The translations under genes were made by a program, and so were the position numbers. The notes beneath the pieces were generated by a model. That model was not told the DNA's origin. It saw only the letters and a list, made by a program, of their open reading frames with translations, and did no database searches. Source: DASQZK01 sp963763215 (lineage in GTDB: Bacteria > Bacteroidota > Bacteroidia > Bacteroidales > GCA-2748055). Taken from it: a stretch of 64,000 nt of DNA. Positions 31,418 to 40,512 of this stretch are shown here, in pieces. The stretch lies in contig CAVXNX010000017.1 in NCBI GenBank assembly GCA_963763215.1, positions 62,001-126,000 on the forward strand, written 5' to 3'. How positions within the stretch are numbered: position 1 is the stretch's first letter; the number at the start of each line of letters is the position of its first letter.

Positions 31418-33595
31418 ATGATATCCAGGCTATTTGTGCTCTTTGTTCTGCTCATTTTCCCCGTCTTTTCACTGACCGCCCAGACCCGATACGCTGAGAC
31501 GGCCACGGATCGGGTTGATCCTGAGCGGTGGGAGCGCCAAGGGGCTCGCCCATATCGGTGTGCTGAAAGTCCTGGAGGAAGCCGGTATCCGCCCGGATTA
31601 CATCGGAGGAACAAGCATGGGAGGTATCGTCGGCGGACTTTACGCCATCGGTTATTCAGCCGATTCCCTTGAAAAGATCGTCAAAAATGCCGACTGGGGA
31701 TATCTCCTCGGTGACCAGGTTTCCAGGAGAAGCCTGACCCTCGAGGAGAAGGAAGACAAGGATCGCTTTGTCATCTCCTTCCCCATCAAGGGAAACAAGA
31801 TCAAAATCCCCTCCGGGGTGATCAACGGTGAAAATATCGAGGAACTGCTCAATACGCTCTGTGCGCCGGTGTATGACATCCGCGATTTCGAAAATTTCCC
31901 CATCCCCTTTCTTTGCGTGGCAACGAATATCGAAACGGGCAAAGAGGTGGATTTCACCTCAGGTTACCTGCCCCTCGTCCTGAGGGCAACCATGTCCATC
32001 CCCAGCATTTTCAATCCCATCGAAATTCAAAACGACCTTCTGGTCGATGGCGGACTGGTCAACAATTTTCCCGTGGCCAGGGTGAAGGATATGGGCGCCG
32101 ATATCCTGATCGGGGTGAATGTCGGATTCCAGTACTATAAGAAAAACCAGCTGAATTCCATCCTGAGGATCATCGAACAGTCCATCTTTTTCTACGGTGA
32201 GGCGTTGAATCGATACAATATGGAACTATGTGACTATCCTCATTGAACCGGACCTGGAGGGCTACAATTCCACCAGTTTCACTTCGACCGACAGCATCAT
32301 CAGACGGGGAGAACGGGCGGCGCGGGTTTTCCTTCCCCAATTTAAAGCCCTGGCCGACTCTCTGAAAAAAATCGATCCGGTCATACGGTCCGCACCAGGT
32401 ACTCCCCAGGCTCGATTCCCTCCTCCTGATGGAGATCCGGGTCCGGGGCCTGGATCAGGTATCGGGAAAACTGCTGACCGGTAAGTTGCAGCTCGAAGTA
32501 CTGCATAAGGTCACTCCCGGACAGATCGAGGACGCCATTGAGCGACTGTATTCCAGCCTGTTTTTTGAGAAAGTCGATTATGAGATCGAACCGCTGGAAA
32601 AGGGTATCCGGCTGATAATCAATGTCAAAGAAGCCAAGGGGGGCCAGTTCAGGGTCGGGTTGCATTACGACACGAACTACAAATCGGCCATTCTGCTCAA
32701 TACCACCTTCCGGAACCTGCTCTTCGACGGGTCGAAATTGTCGGTGAGCACGGCCCTGGGAGAAAATCCATTTCTGGAAGCATCATTCTTTAAGAACAAT
32801 GGATGGAAACCCGGCTTCGGCTTTAATTTCCAGTCGAACAGGTCCAATGTTTACCGGTATGAAAAGGGGAAAAAGACCTCGTCGTACTGTTTTCCGGGAC
32901 AACCACCAGCCTGTTTACCCAGTCGATCATCAATAACTCGTATGCCCTGGGAGCGGGTATTGAATATGAGGCCTCACGGCTCAAATCCGAGATCAATCCG
33001 GTGCCTGATTTTCCGGCCAGCACTCAGGTGTACTTTAATTACTACGGGTTTACCCAGATGGACACGTATGATAATGGTTTCTATCCCAGGAAGGGCATTC
33101 AACTCGATGCGAAGTTTAAACTGGTCACCAATAAAATCATTGACCCGGTTGCCTTTTTTGCCGGTGCGTTTCAGCCAGGCCTTCCGGATAAACGACCGCA
33201 TCACTTACATCAATCATCTGTACGGCGGATCGGTTAATGGCATAACCGTTCCCTTCCAGTATATGTTTTATGCTGGCGGACTCAACCCATCGAGGTATAA
33301 CGGCCTGATACCTTTCGCCGGGCTGAATTACATGGAGGAACCGGCCCGAAATGCGCTCGTTCTGGCGGGCGACCTGCAATGCGAGGTTTTTCCGGATATT
33401 TACCTGATCGTCAAGGGCAATGCCGGGAATTTCAAGGATACCTTTAAAAATCTCTTCACGGTCAATAAAATTCTGGGAGGGTATGGCCTCACAGTGGGGT
33501 ATAACAGCTTCATCGGGCCTGTCGAGCTTAGTGTTATGAAATCCGCGAACCGCGGAGGATTGCTCGGTTTTGTCAATATCGGCTTCTGGTTTTAA
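31418..33595 (+). CDS. Patatin phospholipase / POTRA / outer-membrane barrel (type Vd-like)
   Basis: About 726 residues in three parts. After a signal peptide (LFVLFVLLIFPVFSLTA) comes a patatin domain with the oxyanion loop SGGSAKGLAHIG, nucleophile Ser in GGTSMGG and catalytic Asp in DGGLVNN. A POTRA-like domain follows (LMEIRVRGLDQVSGKLLTG; FEKVDYEIEPLEKGIRLIINVKE). The last 300 residues are barrel strands ending in GFVNIGFWF with a terminal Phe. This order matches PlpD-like type Vd autotransporters. About five lesions break it (near 31515, 32226, 32393, 32880, 33172), and each repair joins the adjacent segments. The expected role is lipid hydrolysis at the outer membrane or outside the cell. 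Confidence 0.85.
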
Positions 33596-33626
33596 CAGCG
33601 TCCTGATAGGCTGAAGATACCCGGTC

Positions 33627-34242
33627 TCACATCTTAACGAACTTCAGAACATAGGACTTTCCAGGGTATTTCAGTCTGATGAAATACAATCCCTGGTGGA
33701 GGTCGGATAAGGATATCGTGATCTGGTGGTTTTCCATCCCCGGACTTTTTAGCGTGCGCATCTCCTTGCCGGTCATATCATAAATAGCGATCAGCGAGGG
33801 TGGCGACGAGGCCGGTGAGTCGAGATAAAGGACATCCGAGGCCGGATTCGGGTATATTCTCGGGTTCGGTGTTCCGGTCTGATTCCCAGACGGAGCTGGG
33901 TTCGCTGACCGCGATTTTCCCTTTCATTCCCAGGGAAACATGATAGGAGCACACGTAATAAACGGTATCGGCCTGCATGGGAACGAAGACTCCGGAGCCG
34001 GTAGTGAAGTCAAACCCGCCGGTGAGAGGGTCAGTGCCATCGGCATACCACGTTGCCATGCTGACCTGCCGGGCGGTATGGGCAGAACCGACATTAAAAA
34101 TGACGGTATCGCCAACCACAACATTCAATTCTGCCGGGACAAAAGAGTAACCCGAAGAGGTGATGGTGTATGTGTCTTGCGCCCGGATTTGAAGCACCGG
34201 GCAAAAGACGGTTATTCCCAACAAGAGTAAAAATTTTTTCAT
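33627..34242 (-). CDS. Secreted cupredoxin with T9SS sorting domain
   Basis: About 205 residues. The signal peptide (FLLLLGITVFCPVLQIRA) is followed by a plastocyanin-like domain whose type 1 copper ligands can be seen: His in VGSAHTARQV, then Cys, His and Met in YYVCSYHVSLGM. After a lesion near 33880 (one extra base) the frame continues as NQTGTPNPRIYPNPASDVLYLD and ends LKFVKM with TGA at 33627, a typical type A T9SS C-terminal domain. So the copper protein is probably exported by type IX secretion and attached to the surface or released. Redox partner unknown. Confidence 0.85.
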
Positions 34243-34361
34243 TTCAATTTTTTTATAATAACAATTTGGAAATGAAAATGTTGATGTTTCGAAGCCATGA
34301 AAAAACAGTCAAATTTGCAGTACGGCATCACGCATTCCGGCGCCTCTCTGAAAAAAATTCG

Positions 34362-34369
34362 TATTTTTG
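34362..34369 (+). promoter_or_regulatory. -7 promoter motif (TATTTTTG) of the SGNH esterase
   Basis: Exact TAnnTTTG match 18 bp before the ATG at 34388; the 5' leader would be very short. Confidence 0.5.
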
Positions 34370-34387
34370 GGAAAAACTCCATTTATC

Positions 34388-35151
34388 ATGAAAAGGATCG
34401 TTGTCATTCTCCTTTCCCTCCTGCTCACCGGAGCCTATCTCGCTGCACAAATTCCGAACACCGCAGATTCGGCCGCCAGAGCACAGGAACGAAATGAGCG
34501 GCAGTATAAAAACTGGTTACGTATGAAAGATGACTGGGCAGACCTGGCCCGCTATCACGAAGCAAATGCGGAACTTGGGCAAACCGGAAAAAGGAACCCA
34601 AACGGGTGGTATTTATGGGTAATTCCATTACCGACGCATGGATCAACGTTTCTCCCGGATTTTTTGAAGGCAAAGATTATGTTGACCGGGGAATCAGCGG
34701 TCAAACCACTCCTCAGATGCTGATCCGGTTCAGGCCCGACGTGATTGATCTGGATCCTTCACTCGTTCTCATCCTTGCCGGAACCAACGACATCGCCGGC
34801 AACACCGGCCCCTCAACCCTCGAAATGATCGAAGGAAATATCGCCTCGATGGCCGAGCTGGCGAGGGCGAACAACATCAAGGTCATTCTCTGTTCCGTGC
34901 TCCCTGCCTTCGACTATCCCTGGAAACCGGGGCTCGAACCTGCAGAAAAGATCGTTGAGCTGAACAAGTGGATAAAGAAATATGCCAAAAAGAACAAGTT
35001 CACCTACCTCGATTACTATTCATCCCTGGTGGACAACCGCGGGGGAATGAAAGAAGAATATTCGCGAGATGGCGTCCATCCGAACAAGGAAGGGTATGCC
35101 GTCATGGAGGCAATTGCGGAAAAAGCCATTCAGAAGGCCTTGAAGAAATAA
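34388..35151 (+). CDS. SGNH/GDSL-family hydrolase
   Basis: Secreted esterase-type enzyme of about 255 residues; signal peptide from the ATG at 34388 (MKRIVVILLSLLLTGAYLAAQ). Catalytic blocks seen: nucleophile Ser in VVFMGNSITDAW (block I), Gly in GISGQTTPQML (block II), Asn in LAGTNDIAG (block III), and Asp/His in SRDGVHPNKEGY (block V). A missing A in the A-run 34588-34592 breaks the frame; with six A it reads GKKEPKRVVFMGNS. Likely substrates are acetylated or acylated glycans, as for many Bacteroidota members, but this is not shown here. Confidence 0.9.
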
Positions 35152-35178
35152 CACGTCCTCCAAAGGGGGAATAGCAGG

Positions 35179-35226
35179 TGCGGCACATTTTTTATCGATG
35201 GATGGAAAATGTGCCGCATTTTTTTA
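35179..35226 (+). terminator. Strong intrinsic terminator after the SGNH gene
   Basis: TGCGGCACATTTT (35179-35191) and AAAATGTGCCGCA (35206-35218) form a perfect 13-bp stem with a 14-nt loop, followed by a T-run. It lies between two convergent genes. Confidence 0.85.
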
Positions 35227-35236
35227 TTTGGCAGGT

Positions 35237-35476
35237 TCAGGACTTGCGCACCTTTTGATTCCGGGTGGCCGCATCGATCATTTTCGTCCAGCTGACCTGT
35301 CGCCCGTCTTCCAGGGATTCATAGACAAGCCCCTGGTCTGTTTTCACGATCCGGCAACGGCCGAGTTCATACCTCATGGCCTGAACCAGATCACCCTCCT
35401 GAAGAGGACTCCCGTCGATATCGGCAAATTTCAGCTCATCAGCGGTCGTGGTTTTTTTTCTGAACAGACTGAACAT
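35237..35476 (-). CDS. Small conserved-looking cytoplasmic protein, unknown function
   Basis: 79 residues, no signal peptide. It begins MFSLFRKKTTTADELKFADI and continues with a compact beta-strand pattern (GDLVQAMRYELGRCRIVKTDQGLVYESLEDGRQVSWTKMIDA) that resembles an SH3-like or KOW-like small domain. I do not recognise a named family. It has its own -7 motif 17 bp upstream and ends at the terminator shared with the SGNH gene, both of which support a real gene. Confidence 0.65.
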   Translation of the reverse strand: MFSLFRKKTTTADELKFADIDGSPLQEGDLVQAMRYELGRCRIVKTDQGLVYESLEDGRQVSWTKMIDAATRNQKVRKS

Positions 35477-35492
35477 GGTGCAACGTTTTTTT

Positions 35493-35500
35493 CAAAGGTA
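35493..35500 (-). promoter_or_regulatory. -7 promoter motif of the 79-residue protein
   Basis: The plus strand reads CAAAGGTA (TACCTTTG on the minus strand), 16 bp before the ATG at 35476 and just after the response-regulator stop. Confidence 0.5.
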
Positions 35501-35511
35501 ATCAATCTCAC

Positions 35512-36256
35512 CTAAATATCCAGCACTTCCTTAAGACGCGAAAGCCCTGACCGGCTGACAGGTACCTGGCGGCCGTCGGTTAAAACCAGGATACCGGCCG
35601 ATTTTTCATAGGGTTCAATTTTCCGGATCCGGTCGATTTTCACCATAAATGACCGATGGACCCGCAAAAACCGCGAATGGGTCGAGATGATCCTCAAAAT
35701 ATTTCATGGTTTTCTGCTTCAGGAATTTCTCCGACTCCACGTGGATCATCACATAATCGTCCTGGGCTTCGAGACAAACGATCTGGTCGACCGGGATAAC
35801 CCTGATCCCCGTCCTTGTCCGGACCACGATCCGGTTCAGCTTCCCGGGGTTTTCATCCAGGTGCATCTCCAGCTTCCTGATCATCCCGGATTCCGCTCCG
35901 GACTCGAGTCTACGAACCGCTTTCCCGACCGCATCATCAAACCTGTCTTCAGGGAAGGGCTTCAGAAGATAGTCCACGGCATTTTCCTCGAAAGCCCTGA
36001 TGGCATATTGATCATACGCCGTGGTGAAAATGATGGCGGGTTTTTGATCCATCAGTTCTATCATCTCAAAACCGGTGAGTTTAGGCATCTGGATATCCAG
36101 GAAAACAATATGGGGTTGGAGCTCATTGATCGCTTTCAGACCGGCGAATCCATCGGCATATTCACCGCAGATCTCTATATTCTCATGCTTCCCGAGATAT
36201 TCCTTTACGATTTCCCGGGCATACAACTCATCGTCGATAATCAGTGCTTTCCACAT
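35512..36256 (-). CDS. LytTR-type response regulator
   Basis: Two-component response regulator of about 248 residues with an N-terminal receiver and a C-terminal LytTR DNA-binding domain. Seen: acidic pair DDE near the start, phospho-acceptor Asp in HIVFLDIQMPKLTGFE, Thr/Ala in IIFTTAYDQYA, Lys in YLLKPF; then LytTR with VRTRTGIRVIPVDQIVCLEAQDDYVMIH, RFLRVHRSFMVKIDRI and LTDGRQVPVSRSG. One extra base near 35675 breaks the frame; corrected it reads EDHLDPSRFLRVHRS. It is downstream of the histidine kinase with a 12-bp gap and forms an operon with it and the LiaF-like gene. Confidence 0.94.
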
Positions 36257-36268
36257 TTCAATCTTTTT

Positions 36269-37333
36269 TTAAGATGATTCTTCAGCAACCTGTGGGATGG
36301 TAAGGTTTACGGTAAAACTCCCGCCTTCCTTGCCGTAAGTGATGAGATCCTGGCGTCCATAGTGCAACCGGAGTCTTTCGGAAATGTTTTTAAGCCCGAT
36401 GCCAGCTCCCGTGCGGGGTGTGGCCCCGGGATCGAAATCATTGGATACCAGGATCCGGAGTTCGCCGGGTTCCTTCCACATTTCCAGACTGATCCTGACA
36501 GGTTCAGTACTCTCATAGACACCATGTTTGATGGCATTTTCAAGCAACGGCTGAAGGATCATACCGGGAATTTTACTATCCAGGAGCGATTCCTCATAAA
36601 GGCTTTCATACACCAGCTTTTCGCCGAAGCGGATCTTTTCGATGTCGAGGTACCGCGTCATATTCCCCAGTTCTTCCTTCAGGGTAGTGGTTTCCTCCGT
36701 ATTGAACCGCAGGGAATAGCGGAGAAATTCCGACAGCTTAATGATCATCTCCCTCGCCTTTGCCGGATTTCGCATCGTCAGGAGGCTGATGGAGTTCAGC
36801 GAATTAAAGAGAAAATGAGGGTTGATCTGGGCTTTCAGGGCATTGAGTTCGGCTTCCCTGACCAGCATTTTCAGGTTACTTTCATTGGAAATCTTCTCCC
36901 GCAGATTACTGCTGTAAACCATGAGGGAATATACCAGGACAAGAACGATATAGAACAGGGCATCGGTGATGATCCTGTAGGGAAGGGAATCATTGAGGAA
37001 ACCGATGAATTCCGGTTCGCCGGCGTAAAATCCTTTCAGGATCAACCAGGTGGCGCCGACCCAAACGAATACCGTCAGCAGTCCGGTAGCGGTGATATTG
37101 ATCAGGGGCGTGAAGAGATTTCGTGAACTGACCGGGTTAAACCGGACGGGGTACCAGACAGCAAGGCCGGAAACCATATGGATGATTTGGACCGTGAAAG
37201 CATCAGCAAAAGCATGGGTGATTTCCAGCCCGAAATAAAAATGCTCGATGCCCGCCTGGAGAACAGCGATGAACATCCAGGTGAGCACGTAAGCAATGAA
37301 ATAGACCCTGTTTGTCGTGATCGGATTCAACAT
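36269..37333 (-). CDS. LytS/YehU-type sensor histidine kinase
   Basis: Membrane sensor kinase of 354 residues, His-kinase family (PF06580 type). The N-terminal half has four to five helices (VYFIAYVLTWMFIAVLQAGI, ITATGLLTVFVWVGATWLIL, ALFYIVLVLVYSLMVYS). The phospho-acceptor His is in QINPHFLFNSLNSISLL; the ATP site shows LLENAIKHGVYES and GAGIGLKNISERLRLHYG. No separate periplasmic sensor domain is present, so it may sense through the membrane or through the LiaF-like partner. The frame is intact. It sits 5 bp after the LiaF-like gene and 12 bp before the response regulator. Confidence 0.94.
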   Translation of the reverse strand: MLNPITTNRVYFIAYVLTWMFIAVLQAGIEHFYFGLEITHAFADAFTVQIIHMVSGLAVWYPVRFNPVSSRNLFTPLINITATGLLTVFVWVGATWLILKGFYAGEPEFIGFLNDSLPYRIITDALFYIVLVLVYSLMVYSSNLREKISNESNLKMLVREAELNALKAQINPHFLFNSLNSISLLTMRNPAKAREMIIKLSEFLRYSLRFNTEETTTLKEELGNMTRYLDIEKIRFGEKLVYESLYEESLLDSKIPGMILQPLLENAIKHGVYESTEPVRISLEMWKEPGELRILVSNDFDPGATPRTGAGIGLKNISERLRLHYGRQDLITYGKEGGSFTVNLTIPQVAEESS

Positions 37334-37338
37334 ATCCG

Positions 37339-38049
37339 TTAAATGCTGGTTATCTCACCTCCCCCAAACATTGACACTCCCTTGATGATCAATCTCTTAT
37401 CGGGCGATACGGCAGTGATCACCCTTTTATCGCTGAATCCGCCAAAAATGGCCACAATTTCAATCTTAATATCCCAGTCCGCAGGCACGATGAGCTTGCT
37501 TCCACCGAAAACATTGGTCATTTCCAGGATATTTCTTCCGGGGGCAAGGAGAGCCTTGCGCAGATCATATTTCCCGCCGCCGAAAACCGAGACGATGCTA
37601 CCTCCCCGGAATGACGAGGACGTGATTATTTTATCATGCCCGCCAAAAACATTGATATCATCCAGAAAGTCATCGTCGGTGCCTTCGATGTCAATGGATC
37701 TGCGGTGCCTGAAGGTCGCCCCGAAAATAAAAGCGACACCGATGATGATCAGGGTAACGGGCCAGAACAACCGGCGCCATTCATAGGAGACATTGAAGAT
37801 TTCCGGGATAAGGAAAAATCCGCCGATGAAGATGAGCACGAAACCGGTGGCTTTGTTGTCCTTCCGGGTTACGAAGATGATCCCGATCAGGATCAAAAGG
37901 CTCTGCCAGGTAAACAAAATATGCCTCAGGTCCCAGGGGATGAGATTAAACTGGTTGCCAACCAGTACGAGTCCGGCGATAATGAGGATGAGTCCGAGCA
38001 GTCCGCGCCTGCTTTGGCTCTGATGATGTTTTTCCATAATGACGTTCAT
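37339..38049 (-). CDS. LiaF-like membrane protein
   Basis: 236 residues; four helices in two hairpins at the N-terminus (GLLGLILIIAGLVLVGN, LFTWQSLLILIGIIFVT, GFVLIFIGGFFLIPEIF, LFWPVTLIIIGVAFIFG) followed by a cytoplasmic beta-solenoid with FGG turns repeated every 20-25 residues (INVFGG, VSVFGG, TNVFGG, VAIFGG, VSMFGG). LiaF proteins in Firmicutes inhibit the envelope-stress kinase LiaS; first position in an operon with a histidine kinase and a LytTR regulator suggests the same kind of role. ATGs at 38049 and 38037 are both possible starts. Confidence 0.88.
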   Translation of the reverse strand: MNVIMEKHHQSQSRRGLLGLILIIAGLVLVGNQFNLIPWDLRHILFTWQSLLILIGIIFVTRKDNKATGFVLIFIGGFFLIPEIFNVSYEWRRLFWPVTLIIIGVAFIFGATFRHRRSIDIEGTDDDFLDDINVFGGHDKIITSSSFRGGSIVSVFGGGKYDLRKALLAPGRNILEMTNVFGGSKLIVPADWDIKIEIVAIFGGFSDKRVITAVSPDKRLIIKGVSMFGGGEITSI

Positions 38050-38084
38050 GTTTTGGTCCTCCGTTTTGTTTTGATATGATGGTT

Positions 38085-38092
38085 CAAAAGTA
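38085..38092 (-). promoter_or_regulatory. -7 promoter motif of the LiaF-like/kinase/regulator operon
   Basis: The plus strand reads CAAAAGTA (TACTTTTG on the minus strand), 36 bp before the ATG at 38049. Confidence 0.5.
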
Positions 38093-38181
38093 CCCCATAC
38101 GGAAGGACCACGGAACAGAAAATCGGCAAGCTGTCTGTTTTTACCGGTGAACGGCAGATCGGCAGGGTGAACGGTCGACGC

Positions 38182-38967
38182 TCATTCAACCGTGAAATCA
38201 TAGGGAATGCCAAGCTGGTCGTAGAGCTGTTTGCGGGCTTCCTTATCCACCCTCAGCACTTCATGGGCAGCTTTAGCCACTTCAACGGCACGCTGCCGCG
38301 GCACAACAATAACGCCGTCACCGTCGGCCACGATCACATCGCCCGGATTGATCAGGACACCACCGATCACTACCGGTTTGTTCACCGATTCCAGTTCATT
38401 CCGCCCCGGCCGGATCCCCCTGCCCCTGTTGTCGATGTTCATATAAACGGGGATCTGCTCCTTGATGATCTCATCATTGTCGCGCACGCCCCCGTTGGAG
38501 ACGATGCCAACGGCCCCTTTGGTCTTCCAGATCATGGAGTTGTTCGACCCGACCGTTCCGACATCATTATGCCCGGCATTGTCGATGACGATCACGTTCC
38601 CGGGGGTTATGGAATCGATGAAAGGCTCTCCCGAAAGGTTCGTGTACCATTCATCCCTCCATTTCTCGTAGTCTTTTCCCCGGAGGTTACTTGGGAATTC
38701 CCGGTTGGTGGGAACATATCTGACCGTCAGGGCAATGCCCCTGAAAATGTGGTGGAAATTTTCAATATCCTTCCAGAGTGCTTCGATCGACTGATCCATG
38801 AGTCCCTGGTCGTGAAGGCCGATGTAATCCATACCGTCCGAAACATCTGCCACCCGGAGCCCGTCATAGAGTTTCAGGATCTGGCTGTCGGTCAGCTTCT
38901 GTCCGAAAAGCCCGGTCCCGATGGCCAAAAGGAAAAAGGATTGAAAAATCACAATGTATTTTTTCAT
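38182..38967 (-). CDS. Secreted RraA-family protein
   Basis: 261 residues. Cytoplasmic RraA proteins regulate RNase E, and close homologues are 4-hydroxy-4-methyl-2-oxoglutarate/oxaloacetate aldolases. The family core is clear: LRVADVSDGMDYIGL, GNVIVIDNAGHNDVGTVGSNNS, KGAVGIVSNGGVRDNDEI (Arg-Asp of the metal/substrate site), INPGDVIVADGDGVIVVPRQRAVEV. Unlike those, it carries an N-terminal signal peptide (IVIFQSFFLLAIGTGLFG), so it should be exported; RNase E regulation is then unlikely and an extracytoplasmic lyase or binding role is more plausible. An insertion containing FPSNLRGKDYEKWRDEWY is also unusual. The frame is intact. Confidence 0.85.
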   Translation of the reverse strand: MKKYIVIFQSFFLLAIGTGLFGQKLTDSQILKLYDGLRVADVSDGMDYIGLHDQGLMDQSIEALWKDIENFHHIFRGIALTVRYVPTNREFPSNLRGKDYEKWRDEWYTNLSGEPFIDSITPGNVIVIDNAGHNDVGTVGSNNSMIWKTKGAVGIVSNGGVRDNDEIIKEQIPVYMNIDNRGRGIRPGRNELESVNKPVVIGGVLINPGDVIVADGDGVIVVPRQRAVEVAKAAHEVLRVDKEARKQLYDQLGIPYDFTVE

Positions 38968-39078
38968 GATGGGAGGTATTAGGTGAAAATATGAAGCCTG
39001 TTAGTCAAACCCCGAATTGCCAGCCTGGTTGCCTGCAACCTTGTGGAGAAGAGCAGCGGGACCGGGAATGCCCGGCAA

Positions 39079-40224
39079 TCATTTGTCGTCGGCATAATAC
39101 CGGCCGAGTTCTTTGATGATCACCTTACGGACTTCGAGGGGATTGATGCCGCCGCTGTGCCTGTAGATGACCTCGCCCCCCGGCTTGATGATCAGGGTAT
39201 AGGGCAATGAACCCTGCCAGTCCTTGTCGATGGCTTCGATCATCCGGTAATTGTCGTCGGAAGCAAATATGTAATTCGGGTTAGATGCCTGGTGTTCCTC
39301 GAGGAAGCTCTGCACTTTATCCCTCCGGTCGGGCTTATCGGCGCTGATACTGACGAACTCGAAGTCACGGCCGTTGTACATCCGGTAGATCTTAACGAGC
39401 TCGGGAAATTCAATGACACAGGGGCCGCACCATGTGGCCCATACGTTGACCATCCTGAGTTTTCCGCTTTCATTGGCCATGATCTGACCGATCTCATTGA
39501 CATCCACCGGTTGAACCGTGACGGGTTCCTTCGCCCAGTCCTCCAGGAGCTTCTTTGTCCATTCATTTTTCCAGGCCCACTTGATGGAGCAACCAAAGGT
39601 TTTGGTTGTCTTCACCGTCACTTCCTTGCCGGCGAGCATCTCATCGAGTGCATTGCGCAGGTCGGTGGTTTTAGGCTCGACATAGGGATTTTCCGTATCA
39701 TCGATCCTCCCCCTGTATCTCAGCTTCCGCTCCTTATCAAAGACGAAAGCATGAGGAGTCGCCTGTGGCCCGTAATTCATCGATACTTCCTCGTCTTTGC
39801 CGTCATACAGGTAAGGGAAATTAAAGTGCTTGTCCTTTGCCCGGATCTTCATGCTTTCAAAACTGTCGTCGAGATCGGAATACCCGCATTCGGCCAGGCT
39901 CAGGGCGGAATCATCATTGGGAAGAATCGCCACGACGGCCACGCCCTTCTCCTGATAATCCGAGGTCAGACGGATGATCTTATCTTCGTAGGCCTGGGCC
40001 GTGGGACAATGGTTGCAGGTGAAAATCACCACCAGGATATCCGAGCTGTCGAAATCGTTCAGCGAATGCTCATTTCCATCCACACCGGGGAGATTGAAAA
40101 AAGGGGCTTTTTGACCGATCTCCAGCGGCTTGATTTCGGGATGTTGCTGTGAATAAGCGACTTTAGCGCCCTGGAACAGCAATAGTGCCGAAATGGATAA
40201 AAGGATCAGTTGTTTTTTCATCAT
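39079..40224 (-). CDS. Exported double thioredoxin-fold protein (AhpC-like plus TlpA-like)
   Basis: About 381 residues; start at the ATG 40224 (or 40221) with a signal peptide (LILLSISALLLFQGAKVAYS). The first redoxin domain has VVIFTCNHCPTAQAYEDKI (CxxC) and YGPQATPHAFVFD; the second has NVWATWCGPCVIEFPELVKIY (WCGPC) and LPYTLIIKPGGEVIYRHSGG, as in TlpA-like periplasmic thiol-disulfide oxidoreductases. Between them a linker contains SIKWAWKNEWTKK. Two active thioredoxin folds in one exported chain suggest an internal relay or separate oxidant and reductant roles; this is inference. The frame is intact. It is monocistronic. Confidence 0.9.
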   Translation of the reverse strand: MMKKQLILLSISALLLFQGAKVAYSQQHPEIKPLEIGQKAPFFNLPGVDGNEHSLNDFDSSDILVVIFTCNHCPTAQAYEDKIIRLTSDYQEKGVAVVAILPNDDSALSLAECGYSDLDDSFESMKIRAKDKHFNFPYLYDGKDEEVSMNYGPQATPHAFVFDKERKLRYRGRIDDTENPYVEPKTTDLRNALDEMLAGKEVTVKTTKTFGCSIKWAWKNEWTKKLLEDWAKEPVTVQPVDVNEIGQIMANESGKLRMVNVWATWCGPCVIEFPELVKIYRMYNGRDFEFVSISADKPDRRDKVQSFLEEHQASNPNYIFASDDNYRMIEAIDKDWQGSLPYTLIIKPGGEVIYRHSGGINPLEVRKVIIKELGRYYADDK

Positions 40225-40327
40225 GGAGGCTTTTTGTAAATATAAAAATAAGAATTGAAATGGGAAATCAAAATCACGTCCGGCATCCTCCTCCTGAAAG
40301 ACGCGATGTACAATCTGTCGTGGTACC

Positions 40328-40349
40328 TTCACCCCGAATCCGGGGTGAA
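40328..40349. promoter_or_regulatory. Perfect 9-bp palindrome between divergent genes
   Basis: TTCACCCCG and CGGGGTGAA with a 4-nt spacer, in the region between the thioredoxin gene (minus) and the GH2 gene (plus). Neither strand has a T-tract right after it, so an operator or cruciform is more likely than a terminator. The regulator is unknown. Confidence 0.4.
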
Positions 40350-40512
40350 ATGATGGCTATTTAACCCAAAAAAAGGGCCTTTTTAGTGAATTTAGTGTCA
40401 AAAATCCATTGATTTTATCGATGGAATCATTTTGCCTCCTTGAGGTTCTCTTCCGGTCGATTCAGAAATATTCGCTATTTTCGTACGCACAATTGTTTCC
40501 AAGATCCATCTC

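Noticed and set aside
14879..33595. Programmed frameshifting or stop-codon recoding as explanation for broken genes
   Set aside because: The sites share no slippery heptamer or downstream structure and occur in all gene classes, so sequence error is simpler.
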